The translations under genes were made by a program, and so were the position numbers. A stretch of DNA of 64,000 bases from Silene noctiflora (lineage: Eukaryota > Streptophyta > Magnoliopsida > Caryophyllales > Caryophyllaceae), in assembly GCA_009801015.1 (NCBI GenBank), contig VHZZ01000003.1:71016-135015 (forward strand), written 5' to 3'. Shown in pieces: positions 1 through 11,065 of the stretch (the stretch's first letter is position 1; each line of letters begins with the position of its first letter). The notes below the pieces were generated by a model. It was not told the origin of the DNA. It saw only the letters and a list, made by a program, of their open reading frames with translations, and did not search any database.

Positions 1-317
1 TACATCATGGACACAACACGGCCGAAAGGGCGATAAGACTTCGGTTATACGACATTTACAAATAATTATATTGTGATAAAATGATAATAATAACTTTAAT
101 TATAACAGGAGAAACAGCTCTAATAAGCCAATATTTTTGTTTGATTGTTTCGAGTCTAATAAATGTTCTGCTTACATTTAAATTATTTATTTTCATACAT
201 TTAATTTTAGACCCCTAACACTAAAGTAAAAGTTCGGATAATATTATTTTTTTTTTGTCGGGTGAGCCGCTAGGACAAATTTGAAGCTTTGTATTCCGAA
301 AAAATTCAAAGTAATTA

Positions 318-410
318 CTCCATCTGTTCCGATCAAGCTAAGAATTTACATTTACTTTATTTTATGAGAAAAAAATAAAATAAATGTAAATTATTAATTG
401 AGACGGTGGG
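318..410. mobile_element. Stowaway-like MITE, degenerate
   Basis: The left end is CTCCATCTGTTCCGATC after a TA. The right half returns as the complement (ATTAATTGAGACGGTGGGA), with matched inner arms around TTTACATTTACTTTATTTTA. It is a short hairpin of Stowaway type whose ends have diverged. Confidence 0.5.
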
Positions 411-645
411 ACTGCTGCATTGATATAAGCCAACCACACCAACTTATCCAATTCCAAATCCAAAAAGAACAGCCAGATTGTTATAGTTGACTAAAGAAAA
501 TTCAATTTGCAAGTGGCCATGAAAACAAATTGTACAATATTCACTTTATTTTATCATTTTATGTAACATGGACCCAAAATTTAATTTTTTGAACTATAAC
601 TACTCATGTACAAGATTTACTTATTTGTAAACATCCACGTAAATA

Positions 646-733
646 CTCCCTCCGATTCACATCAATGGTAACATGGACTCACTTTTCTCCTCACAAAAAG
701 TGGATCCATGTTACCATTGGTGTGGATCGGAGA
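646..733. mobile_element. Stowaway-like MITE, 88-bp near-perfect hairpin
   Basis: It starts CTCCCTCCGATTCACA after a TA and ends TGTGGATCGGAG just before ATA. The two arms (around CAATGGTAACATGGA and TCCATGTTACCATTGG) pair almost completely, leaving a loop of about 20 bases. The high arm identity suggests a recent insertion. Confidence 0.7.
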
Positions 734-1197
734 TAATATATACTTATATCAGACAGTTTTACACAAACGTTATTATAAAATCAATTATTATTTTACGCAA
801 CAAGCAAATCTCCTATATGTCAAAAACTCAAAATATAGTAGTTCCAGCCTGCCTCCGGTGACAATCTGATTCGACTGAAAGGACAATTTTGGCTCATCTT
901 AAGCCTAATGACTCGTGATACTTCCAAGTATAAACGATTTCTCAAAACAAACCTAACTGAAATGATTTCTCACTCCGTCGCTCTAGACTTTTCCGCTCAA
1001 GTTTTCCGCCTATGTATTCATTTTCCAATAAATAGCTCCCACTTTCAGTAATTAATCTCACTCTAATCCTTAAAATTCTCTTTTTACTAATAAAGGATCA
1101 TAGATATTAAATTACAAACTAAATTGTTAAATAACAATAACTTCCTTAAATTACAAATGAAGTAAGTAAATTAATCGTTGTAATCTCTAATACTAAT

Positions 1198-1568
1198 ATA
1201 GTTCCCGTGCAAATACACGACTTTCTTAGAAAAGGATATTAGAGATTGTAACAATTAATTTACAATAATTTAAATCATTTTGAAATTATATGATTACATA
1301 TTTACATCCACTAAAAGCATAAATAATTAAACATTAACAGATGATTTTTTTTAGTAAGATATATATTAAGAAATATTTTATTTATTTATGACATATAAAT
1401 ATAAAAAGGATAGTAATGAGATTAATTAATGAGAGTATAGACCACTATTAGAAGTTGAATAATTTGGGGAAAATTTGAGCGAGAAAAATTGGATTTTTGT
1501 TAATCTTTTAATATATAAGGGATTTTCATCTAACAAAACCGTGTATAAATGCACGAGAACTTCACTAG
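1198..1568. mobile_element. Possible Helitron-like element(s): paired CGTGCA hairpin ends
   Basis: Two related ends face outward. On the left, AGTTCCCGTGCAAATACACG reads in the minus direction as a GTG/CAC hairpin. On the right, CCGTGTATAAATGCACG is followed by AGAACTTCACTAG and then T. A short GC-containing hairpin a few bases before CTAG, with insertion before T, is the classic Helitron 3' end. The left copy in inverse orientation means this is either two 3' ends back to back or a terminal-inverted-repeat element that mimics them. Limits are tentative. Confidence 0.35.
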
Positions 1569-2696
1569 TTATGTAACAAGTGGGACATAATACGGTTTTA
1601 CGATATCTTATTCTAAAATTATTTTTCTAAAATTATTTTATAAGATATTTTTTTTTATATATTTTTGGTGGGGTTATGTTATCTATGAAGTATAAAAAGT
1701 CTTTGGCAACTCAAGATGCTACCGTACGTGGTGTGCTATATCAAATGGGGGGGAAGTATTTAGATTTGATGTGAGAGCTAGTTCAACAAAAAAAAATACA
1801 TTAATTTATAATTTAAAGACAATGACATAATTTTAATTAATTTACAATTTAACGATAATGACGTAAATAATAAATAAATTACAAATAGGAATTATTTAAT
1901 TTATATATAAGAATTTATATATAAGAATAACAACCATGTATATATTCGCCAAGTGTAGAATTTTCTTCTGTAGATTGGTCATTTGTAATGAATTATCAAT
2001 TATCATGGTGTTTAACTTATTTATTTAAATAATTTAATTGATTGAGTTCATTTATTTCCTTAAGGCCACGTGCCAAATTGTTTGACTTATTAGCAAGGTT
2101 GTAATTCAAGGATAATATTTTGAATTTTAGAAGTACGGAAAATAACTTGTCCCCAACAAAATAATCAAAGAAATTTTGGTACATAGAGTGGACTAAATTA
2201 ATAAAAATAATGGAATTAATGAGGTAGATGAACTTTTATTTTTATTTTATTTTATTTTATTTTTTGACGGTTGGATGGATATAAACTTTTATTTTTAGTT
2301 GTACTTTATAATTTTGTTTAAAGAATTAAGACAAAATAAAGAACTATGTAGAATATCTTATTTCGCAAATTCTACTTTAAAACCGTCGTACGTGCGATCA
2401 GGAAAAAAATGATAATTTTTTGGTAAATTGTTACCACTTTTAGGTAAATAGTGATTATTTTTCAGGATGAAAAAATGTTCATTTTTTCAAGATGGTCACA
2501 ATTTACTATAAAATGACAACTATTTACCAAAAAGTGATCACATTTTATCAAAAAACACGGAAAGACCGTCGCACAAGAGATTTGTTGATCTTATTTGTTG
2601 ATTGTTTTAGGCTTCCTCCGTTCTCGTCATTTATTTACCTTTAATATTGATACAAAAATCAAGGAAATGAGAGGTGATCATTTCTGGTGGTTGTTA

Positions 2697-3128
2697 GGCT
2701 CTGTTTAGCCAGCCATTTCAGAGACCTTATTTGGTTAAAGTAGCTTATTTGACCATAATTTCAGGTACTTTATTTTTTTTGTAAGCGTTTGGCAAGTAAT
2801 TTATTTAACCAAATAAGCCACCTGAAATGAAATGATACCTAGAGTAACATTTGAGATTTCAGGTACCTGATTTACTTTGATTTTCATTTTTTACTCCTTA
2901 AATCTATACTACTATAATAATTATCATATCCTTTTACGTAATTTCATTAAAATCAGTTATCTTTTCAGTTAGTTTGCCTAACTTTTTTTTCTGCAATCAG
3001 CTACCTTATCAGTTCCTAATTTTCAGCTACCTTATCAGTTAACTTTTCAGGTTTCAGTTAGTTTTTCAGTTTTCAGCTACCTTTTCAAGGTTCAGCTATA
3101 TTTTCAGTTACTTTTGTCAAACAGGGTC
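2697..3128. mobile_element. Tourist/PIF-Harbinger-like MITE, TTA target duplication
   Basis: The element begins GGCTCTGTTTAGCCAG and ends TTTGTCAAACAGGGTC. It is flanked by TTA on both sides (2694-2696 and 3129-3131), the target duplication typical of PIF/Harbinger MITEs. The interior is rich in TTTCAGCTACCTT-type repeats. It may sit inside an older Stowaway-like element whose ends resemble 2612-2640 and 3225-3262. Confidence 0.65.
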
Positions 3129-4357
3129 TTAGTAGATAACGAGTAGACTATAAGGAATTTGCATGCCAAATTACACATAAAAAAACCTTTCTAATATAGA
3201 AAAGGTAAACAAATGAATTAAACATTTAAAATAAAATAAGTAATAAATAACTAGGATGGAAGAATTATATTAGTTTAAAAAAACTTGTTTTTTTTGTTCG
3301 AATTTAACACAAAAATTTTAGAGAGACGGTCTCACATGATGGGACGAAGGACCCATTAAATTTTTTTTTTTTTTCCTTATTATATCTCCCACTAAATTAA
3401 TGAAAGACGGTGTCTCTGCAGGCTTAATCGATGGTACAAAAATTAGGCGAAATTGAAGGTCATGATGATAATACAAGTGGGAACATTGGATACAAGGACG
3501 ACCCACTAGACTTGAGCAAGTTTCCAATTTAGGACGGCATTGTGAGCCTCCTTGTGTGGCCAAATCTAGGATTATATCTTTTATAAATCAATATCAAAGT
3601 ATTCTGCGATATAAGTTCGCTTATTTAAATTAAAAAAATATTTTGGAATAAATTATAAAATACATTATAGTATTATTTTTTAAGTGATGGTCTTACAATA
3701 TTGATATTGTGAGAACATCTTATAAAAAGAACCAGTGCAAATCGAGGGCGTTAATAGCTACTTTATTACTCCGTAACTCGGCTTTATTGATATCGTTATT
3801 CTACTTTGGTATTGATTGAGTCTCAAGTTTTATCAGCTTCACTTTTTGGTACAGATCATATTCTTGCATCATATCAGCTTAATTTTTTGGTAGAAAGTTT
3901 GATTTTGTTAAATAAATTTTGAATAGTAATAACTCTCTCTGTCCCGATATGCGCTTAATTATATCGAGGCATCAAAATTCCCTCCTACACGAGGAAATCT
4001 CAAAAATCTTTCTCTTGTCAAATTTGATTGTCCCCTAATTTTGTTGGAGAAATGTCATAGAATTATTCAAAGATTATTACTATTCAAAGTTTATTTAACA
4101 AAATCAAACTTTTTTGTTCCTAATTTCACCATTATTAAGCTAAGCACACCACTATTTGAACAAGGAAACAAAATACTATTGAAAGGGAAAGTAAAAAGGA
4201 ATTTAGATAAGAATATTCCATCTTTTCACTAAATAAATCATATCAAATCACTTAAGGTTAGTGATCTCCACCAAATCTTGTTTAAGAATTCTATTATCCA
4301 TCTTAAGTTTAAAACGGATTAAATATAATCACGTGAGATTAATAAGACAAAAGCATA

Positions 4358-4562
4358 TTCCCTGCATCCCGACAATTGTTGTTCTTTAGTTTTCGCACAA
4401 AAACCAAGGAAAGAGGAGAAAACCAAACTAAATGACAAGAGAACCAAATTGCTTGCGAATGATCAAATTGCTCATGAAATTCATTCTTAAAATAGAAAGA
4501 ACAACAATTGACTGAAACACACAAAAATGAAATAAGACAACAAATGACCGAGATAAAGGGGG
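4358..4562. mobile_element. Stowaway-like MITE of the ACAACAAATGACCG family
   Basis: It starts TTCCCTGCATCCCGACAATTG after TA (4356-4357) and ends AAATGACCGAGATAAAGGGGG before TA (4563-4564). The right half closely resembles 34727-34865, which is the right half of another copy cut by the assembly gap. Confidence 0.6.
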
Positions 4563-4679
4563 TAATGAATTAGAAAAGGTAAAAGGTTTGTCCTATATAC
4601 GAATATACCCATGTAGAATAATATTGAACTGTCTTAAATTTAAAACGGATAGTATTATCTTAAACCAGATTAGCTGTAA

Positions 4680-4807
4680 CACAAATTCTCATTTGTGAAC
4701 ACGTCACAAGCTTTGTGACGTGAGACAAACTTGCAAGTGGGAGAGACAAGTGGAGGGAGGTTTGTGAGACGTCACAAGTTTGTGACCGTCACAAGCAAGA
4801 TGGGCGG
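4680..4807. mobile_element. Hairpin MITE with 9-bp TSD, copy 1 (128 bp, longest)
   Basis: The element starts CACAAATTCTCATTTGTG, itself a CACAAAT/ATTTGTG hairpin, and ends CACAAGCAAGATGGGCGG. TAGCTGTAA flanks both sides (4671-4679 and 4808-4816), an exact 9-bp target duplication. Inside are further palindromic motifs such as ACGTCACAAG/CTTTGTGACGT. The two ends are not inverted copies of each other. The 9-bp duplication suggests Mutator-type integration. Two more copies (16054, 43061) and one fragment (7935) occur in the window. Confidence 0.75.
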
Positions 4808-6017
4808 TAGCTGTAATAACAACCAAGTCTCTACCAATTTTTGGATTTCTACCCACATTGTTCTTTTGTATACATGTCAACATCGGGAATTTTGATATGG
4901 CACGATCCTCACTTTAAAATGTCACCCATGTTTCAAAGAAACTTCATATTTTTTTCAAAGATTGGTTGATTAAAAATTAGGGTTAATTAAAAATAAAAAA
5001 ATGTACGTGCATTCTAATTTAGAAATATACTTGATTGTTCTCTCTAGTGAATTCGGTTTGTTAATGTAAGAAAAAATAAAACATGGTTGATAGTATTCGA
5101 TTTTAGACCGCACTGGTATCCGGGCTAAAGATATCCGGGCTAAAGAATGCATTGATGAACAATTCAAGGATATTCCTAAAGATAATATCCCAACAAATAT
5201 ATTATCATATTCTCCTTCTGATATTATCTCTTAACAATTTAAGACGGATAAGACAAAAATGAAATGTCTAGGAAATAACAATATGTTTGCATTGTCCTAT
5301 CTATGCAAATGGGTTCGTATTTAACTCATATTAAGTTTAAGACGAATACTATCGTCTTTAATGAGAATTTGAGATCTCTTAATACTCTTTAATAATCACC
5401 TATATCGTAAGCTCACCTCACTTGACTTGACGAGTTGTAATTTAAGCAGACAATGTAAGCGCTTGTTAGATTGATATAAGAAGTTTAAGACGGATACTTT
5501 CTTAGACCGGTGATTTCAATATCTTTAAACTCGACTTATTAACATTTAGTGGTTGCTTAGCGCAAGAACGAAGAAAGAAAAAAAAAAAGGTGATTTTGGT
5601 CCATACAAAACACAACGAATCCCATTTACATATTCTGTATGAATCTATGATCCGTAAAAGCCTAGAGCTGGATAAAGTTGCGGATTAAGCCAACCCTACT
5701 CGTATCCCAGTTCAACTTTGACCAACCCACTAGACCACCTTCTAATCCGACCCAACCAACCAACCATGCCGCCTTGTTTTGCATACGAAAAAACAAAAAA
5801 ATATTAGAAAAAAGTTAGGCAAGATTTAAACCCGATCCATATCCAAAATTTTAAAATCTATACCCGATTCATTATACTTTTTACAAACCCATACCCGCTC
5901 CAAATCCACACCGGATCCACCATATAATCAAAAACTCAATCCGAAACTTGATTTGACTGCATAAAAAATTAATCTTATATAAGAAAATTGAAATTTCAAG
6001 TTTAATAAAGCCTAAAT

Positions 6018-6477
6018 GGAAAATGCACGCGGTGTCCTTGAGGTTTGACATTTTGCCCAAAATACCCAATTTTTTTATCCGGGAAACTTTAAGAGGCCAT
6101 AACTCGTGTTTACGATTTCAGAATGTGTTAATTTTTTTTTTCAAATCGATCATCTTTCCGAGAACTACGATTTGAAAAAACAAATTATCGAATTTGGGTC
6201 CCGTGGCTAGGAGTTATTGCGTGTCAAAGTTTTTTGACCGAACAAAGTTTTTTGACCGAACAAACTTTGAGTGACCACATCTCTTAGTCACGAATTCCAA
6301 ATTCAACAACTTTTTTTCTCAAGTCATAGTTCTCGGAAAGGTGATCAATTTGAAAAAAAAAATTATCACTTTCTGAACTCGTAAACACGAGTTGTGACCT
6401 CTTAAAGTTTTCCAGATAAAAAAATTGGGTATTTTGGGCAAAAAAACAAACCTCAAGGACACCGCGTGCATTTTCCG
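6018..6477. mobile_element. Long-armed foldback element (MULE-like), 10-bp TSD
   Basis: The arms begin GGAAAATGCACGCGGTGTCC and extend about 200 bases before meeting in a small centre containing the duplicated motif AGTTTTTTGACCGAACAAA. The right arm is the inverse complement, ending GGACACCGCGTGCATTTTCC. AAGCCTAAAT is present on both sides (6008-6017 and 6478-6487), a 10-bp target duplication. No coding capacity is seen. The element lies within older CCCGAACCCG-rich DNA. Confidence 0.75.
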
Positions 6478-6892
6478 AAGCCTAAATTTTTAAAATTATC
6501 CGATTGGATCGGGTTCGGGTAGGAATGAATCGAATTTAGATTTGATTCGGGTTTTCCTATAGTGGATCGGGGATGGGTTTTTAAAGAATGAGTTTGGATC
6601 AAATTTTTTTCTTCGGTTCGATTCGGGTTCGGTTCAATTTGGACCATAATTGCCATCCCTACCAAAATTGAGGTAACACGAGACGTCCCGACCTGACCTC
6701 ACCCGCTATCAATGTACTATCAAAGATAACACGAGATAGCCCGCCCTACCCTGACCGCTATCGATGTATCAAAGATTAAGGTAATACAAAATAACCCGAT
6801 CTGACCCCGCCCGCTATCGAATTACCAACCATGACCACATGGCAATAAAAACACCAAATGAACAAGGTTCCTTAAATTCTAACACACCTCAA

Positions 6893-6906
6893 ACTTTATA
6901 TAAACC
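6893..6906 (+). promoter_or_regulatory. Probable TATA box of the CBL gene
   Basis: The sequence ACTTTATATAAACC lies upstream of a pyrimidine-rich stretch (CTCTACCCAACCTTACC, then TTTCCCTCTC) that fits a plant leader. The leader would continue to a good donor (AATTTG|GTGAGT at 7269/7270). A leader intron would end at GTTGTAG (8124), leaving about 50 bases before the start codon. The assignment rests on position and motif only. Confidence 0.45.
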
Positions 6907-7733
6907 ATCCTCTTCTCTACCCAACCTTACCAATACTTATTTCCACACATTCTTTCCAAATTTCCCTCTCTTATTCATCTACAGACCAAATCACCTGTAT
7001 AATTAATTATTAATCATTATTACAATATAATATTACAAATATAACAATTATTATTGCATATAATCACATATTTATTGCATAATATTTTTTTATAATTAGA
7101 CACATAAAAAACTGACAATACAACATTGTTTATTTCTCTATCATACATTTTATTTTATTTATTTTCTTCCATAATTTATTTATTTTTTTTTTTTTTTTGT
7201 GCCCTTTCTTGTATTCAAAAAGCCGTGATTCCGGCGGATTTTTCCGGCGGTTCACCTCTTTTTAATTTGGTGAGTTTATAATAATTTTGATTAATTATTA
7301 ATTTCTCCCTTTATTTATTCAATTGTATTTTCCCAGATTTAATTTGGGTTTTATTTATTTAATTTGTATAAAGTTTTCATCTTTTTATTGGAATCAGTTA
7401 GAAATGTATTGGGTAATCTTTAATTTCTTGATTTATGTAAGTTTTGATGATCAAATTTGTGATCTTTTTGATGGGTATTTGACTAATTTGTAATTGAAAT
7501 ATGAATATTTGAATGTTTGTTTAGCTTAATTATTTGAATTATATGATGTGTTTGTTCTATTTTTTTCTTGATTCATCTTATTTAGCATAAAGATTGAATC
7601 GTTCTTTATTTGGTAATGTAATTTTGCTGTTGGGTAGTAAATGGGGGATGTAAAAAGGGAAAAGGACTCGATATGGCGTCACCCGGTGTTACTGATTCGA
7701 CTTTTGAAGTATATGCTAGGAATATACGATGTA

Positions 7734-7823
7734 GTCCCTCCGTCTCAGTCAATAGTTATTTATTTTTCAATTTCCCCCTCGTAAAAAAAACACTAGATAA
7801 CTATTGACCGGGACGAGAACGAG
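7734..7823. mobile_element. Stowaway-like MITE in the CBL leader intron
   Basis: The segment starts GTCCCTCCGTCTCAGTCAAT after TA and returns as ATTGACCGGGACGAGAACGAG, with TAGTTATT/AATAACTA-type arms. About 90 bp; the right end has diverged. Confidence 0.6.
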
Positions 7824-7934
7824 TCATAATCGTTTGTTGACCACTTTGTGCTTTTTGAATGCTAATAGGTGATTTGTTTTTGTCTAGGTAGTAACAGTAA
7901 TGTACAAAATTTGTAGTGCTAATTAGCCTAACAA

Positions 7935-7977
7935 GTCTTGTGACGGTCACAAGCTTCTGAGTTCTGACGTCTCAGAA
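7935..7977 (-). mobile_element. Fragment of the 9-bp-TSD hairpin MITE
   Basis: Read on the minus strand this stretch gives CTGAGACGTCAGAACTCAGAAG followed by CTTGTGACCGTCACAAG. It matches the 3' part of the elements at 4680, 16054 and 43061. No target duplication is visible, so it is a truncated relic. Confidence 0.5.
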
Positions 7978-8178
7978 TCCCTTTCCTTTTTAACATTATT
8001 TGCCCATATATGAGGGATTTAGACATAGTATTGTTTTTTACTGATAAATTGCATCTTTTGGTTTGTATTTTGTTTTGCTTTTGAAATTTGCAAGGTTAAG
8101 ATGATTTTACTGGTGATGTTGTAGTAAAAGCCTCAGTGCTTATTGAAGTGGTGGGATTGCTTCATCTTTGGTGTGAAA

Positions 8179-11065
8179 ATGGGCTGTTTTCATTCGACTG
8201 CGACTAAGCAATTTCCTGGACATGAGGACCCGGTGTACCTCGCTTCGCAAACTGCTTGTAAGCACCTATTTGATTCAGTTTTAGAACAGATATCCTGATA
8301 AAACCCTAGTTGATGTGAAATTGTACGACAAATATGGTAGTTTTCCATGGATTATGAGCATAATTAATTTGGTCAGATATGTTATTTCCCACATTCCGCT
8401 ACTGCGCTACATAGTGTTCGTCTTTCATAAGGATTGATGCAACATAATGCTGTCTATGTTACTTAAACTCGCTTAGAAGTATCCAACTTCATGTGTGTCA
8501 ATGTGTTTAGGATTTTGCTAGTTATGGCAAATTTAATTTTTTGAGTTCAATGAAGAATATAAGTATCTTACCCAAACCCAATGGTTGATCTGTGTTATGG
8601 GACCCGGGCGTCCTGGGACACTGGAAACTCGTATTATTTTGTTTAATTTTCGTGAACTTAAACCTTTGTTTTGTAATACAGTAGTATTTTTTGAATATTT
8701 ATGAAGCATAAATGTTATGGGTCCGTCGCTGATCATATCCATGTTAAGTCTAAAATGTGAGTAACTTAGATTATGCAAATAAACCAAATATTCACTTAAT
8801 CCTGTGTTCCTTCTAACAGTTAGCGTTAGTGAAGTTGAAGCTTTGTTCGAGTTGTTCAAGAGCATTAGCAGTTCTGTGATTGACGATGGTCTTATAAGCA
8901 AGGTACCTAATCTTTGAAATCATCTCTGTTCATAAAGATCCAGGCCCTCTTTTTACAGAATTACCTTAATCCCATCATTATCGTATTTTGAGCTAGTGGT
9001 GAATTTATATCTCCCAATTTAAGCTTGTGGAAATTTACTGAGAGTTTAGAAGGGAGTTCACTTCGAGTTTGGCGTAGAGATGGGAAATGGGTCCATACTG
9101 CATACTGTCGAATGATTACCTGGAAATGTCTCCCGCACATGGTTATGTGTCTGTAATAATCCATTTTGGTTGCTTGTTGAATGTTGGTAGTCAATACATG
9201 TGCATGTAAAGGGCATGTTCTCGATAAATTCTTATTTGTTGTGTGGATAATGACACACTTAATTCATAGTCAACTTTTGTCTTCAGGAGGAATTTCAACT
9301 TGCTTTATTCAAGAACAAAAAGAAAGAAAATCTTTTTGCCAACCGGGTATGTCGCTGCAACATTTCAAATTTACCTTACTTAGTCATACTCCATAGCAAC
9401 TCAAGATCCCCACTTTTCCTGGATCAGGATGTAACTCCCCCTTAGTTTGTTTTTATTGTGGAGCTAGAAAGCTCTTGAATTGACATCTAACGACACTTGT
9501 CCCGCTTGTGCACAGATTTTCGATTTGTTTGATGTTAAACGGAAAGGAGTCGTGGACTTTGGTGACTTTGTTAGAACGCTTAATGTCTTTCACCCCAACG
9601 CCTCTATCGAAGATAAAATAGACTGTAAGTTACAAGGAGATTGCCGGGTTTTATTACTGCATCCTCTATCTTGTCTTATGTTTGTCTGATCATCTGCCTC
9701 CTGTTTCTAATGCAGTCACTTTTAGGCTCTATGATTTGGATAGCACTGGTTTTATTGAGCGCCAAGAGGTAAACCTATTGGATTTTTAACCCAGTAATTG
9801 TTCCTTCCTGTGCTCCTCACTCTTGTTTTTCTTGATAATTTTGTGCGGAAATGTTATTACATGGGTCCATGTTATTTTCTTGGCGGTTGCGCTTCCTGTT
9901 CTGGACTCCTAGTATGTTTTGTATGATTGTTGCTACTATATGAGATGTTGATATTGTTTTGTGCGAACCAGACACAGTGTTTGCCGGTAGGATGGTATCC
10001 ATTGCTCGTATTCACGCACTCTTATCATCATCTACTTATTCTTTTGCTAGTGATGATTGTCTCCCAATTTGTTAACATACCAAGTTCACATGTTCTAGTA
10101 ATCGTTGCCGTCCTTTCTGATTTTTTTTTTCTGTGGCTATCCTTGTCACACTTGGTGTCATTTAAGGTTAATGTTCCCTTTATATATTCTTTCGAACGGT
10201 AATGAATTAATGATCATGACATGGGACATCACTATCTGTTAAATCAAGATGCTGCTAAATAGCTTTTGAGAATGCACCTGACCGTGAATTTGCATGTGCT
10301 GCGACTGCTGACTGCTGAGTATCTTTTCTTGATCACTCTTGCTTCACCATATGGCAGATCTAGAGCACACTCGAATTTTTAGTCTGCTTTTATGATATAT
10401 CGACATTATGCTTCTTTACGTGGACCATCGTTCATTCGTAGCCTACTTGCACACTTTGTTAACATATTTGATCGTTTGAACAGGTGAGACGAATGTTAAT
10501 TGCAATTCTATGTGAATCTGAGTTGAAGTTGGCAGATGAAACAATCGAAATTATACTTGATAAGGTGGGCTCCTTTTCTTCACTCGTTTCTGCTCTGTGA
10601 ATCGACTTGGTTTAAGATTGAACAAGTACCTCGAGAGAGGGTGTTGAATATGGGTTTTAACAGTCCCTACCGCTTTGCAAAGGTTTTGAATGTTTCGACT
10701 GACAGTCCCACAATGACCCATTTAAACCTTTATGACTCGGCCGTGTTTTTATCCTTCCGATACTCATTTTGCTAATTTATGCTGTGAACAGACTTTCCAA
10801 GAGGCAGATGTAAATCAAGACGGAAAGATTGATAAATCAGAGTGGCAACAGTTTGTGTCTAAAAACCCGTCATTGTTGAAAATAATGACACTCCAGTATC
10901 TGAGGTACTCATATTAGACCCCTCTTCCTTGCACACGACATTCCTCGCTCGTTGACTAGATGATTTAGAACTGACTGTTATTTACCATAAAAATGGCACA
11001 GGGATATCACGACGACATTTCCAAGTTTTGTTTTCCACTCAGAAGTCGATGAAATGGCCACGTAA
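8179..11065 (+). CDS. CBL1: Calcineurin B-like calcium sensor (CBL1/CBL9 type)
   Basis: Coding exons: 8179-8257, 8820-8902, 9287-9346, 9516-9624, 9716-9768, 10484-10564, 10792-10904, 11002-11065, giving 213 residues, the usual CBL length. The protein binds calcium through EF hands and recruits CIPK kinases to the plasma membrane. It opens MGCFHS: Gly2 and Cys3 are the myristoylation and palmitoylation sites typical of CBL1/CBL9. The EF-hand loop [12 protein letters not shown] is clear, and weaker hands surround [12 protein letters not shown] and [12 protein letters not shown]. The C-terminus [15 protein letters not shown] is nearly the Arabidopsis CBL1/CBL9 ending, so this clade is strongly indicated. 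CBL1 and CBL9 cannot be separated by eye, but the neighbours favour the CBL1 locus. Every junction is GT-AG and keeps frame. A leader intron (7270-8124) is likely. Nothing looks broken. Confidence 0.95.

Larger units (their letters stand above)
1..6892. other. Gene-free, transposon-rich intergenic region
   Basis: No coding region with a recognisable product was found in the first 6.9 kb. Open frames are all under 90 codons and have no family resemblance. The space holds many small non-autonomous DNA transposons, listed separately where their ends are visible. Further hairpin-like segments with GACGGTCTCA or GACCGTCG ends lie near 2375-2575, 3315-3420 and 3680-3725, but their limits are unclear. 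5690-6017 and 6488-6662 are remnants of CCCGAACCCG-rich DNA; the right end reads TTGCCATCCCTA, like hAT-type termini, and a foldback element has been inserted into it. Confidence 0.7.
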
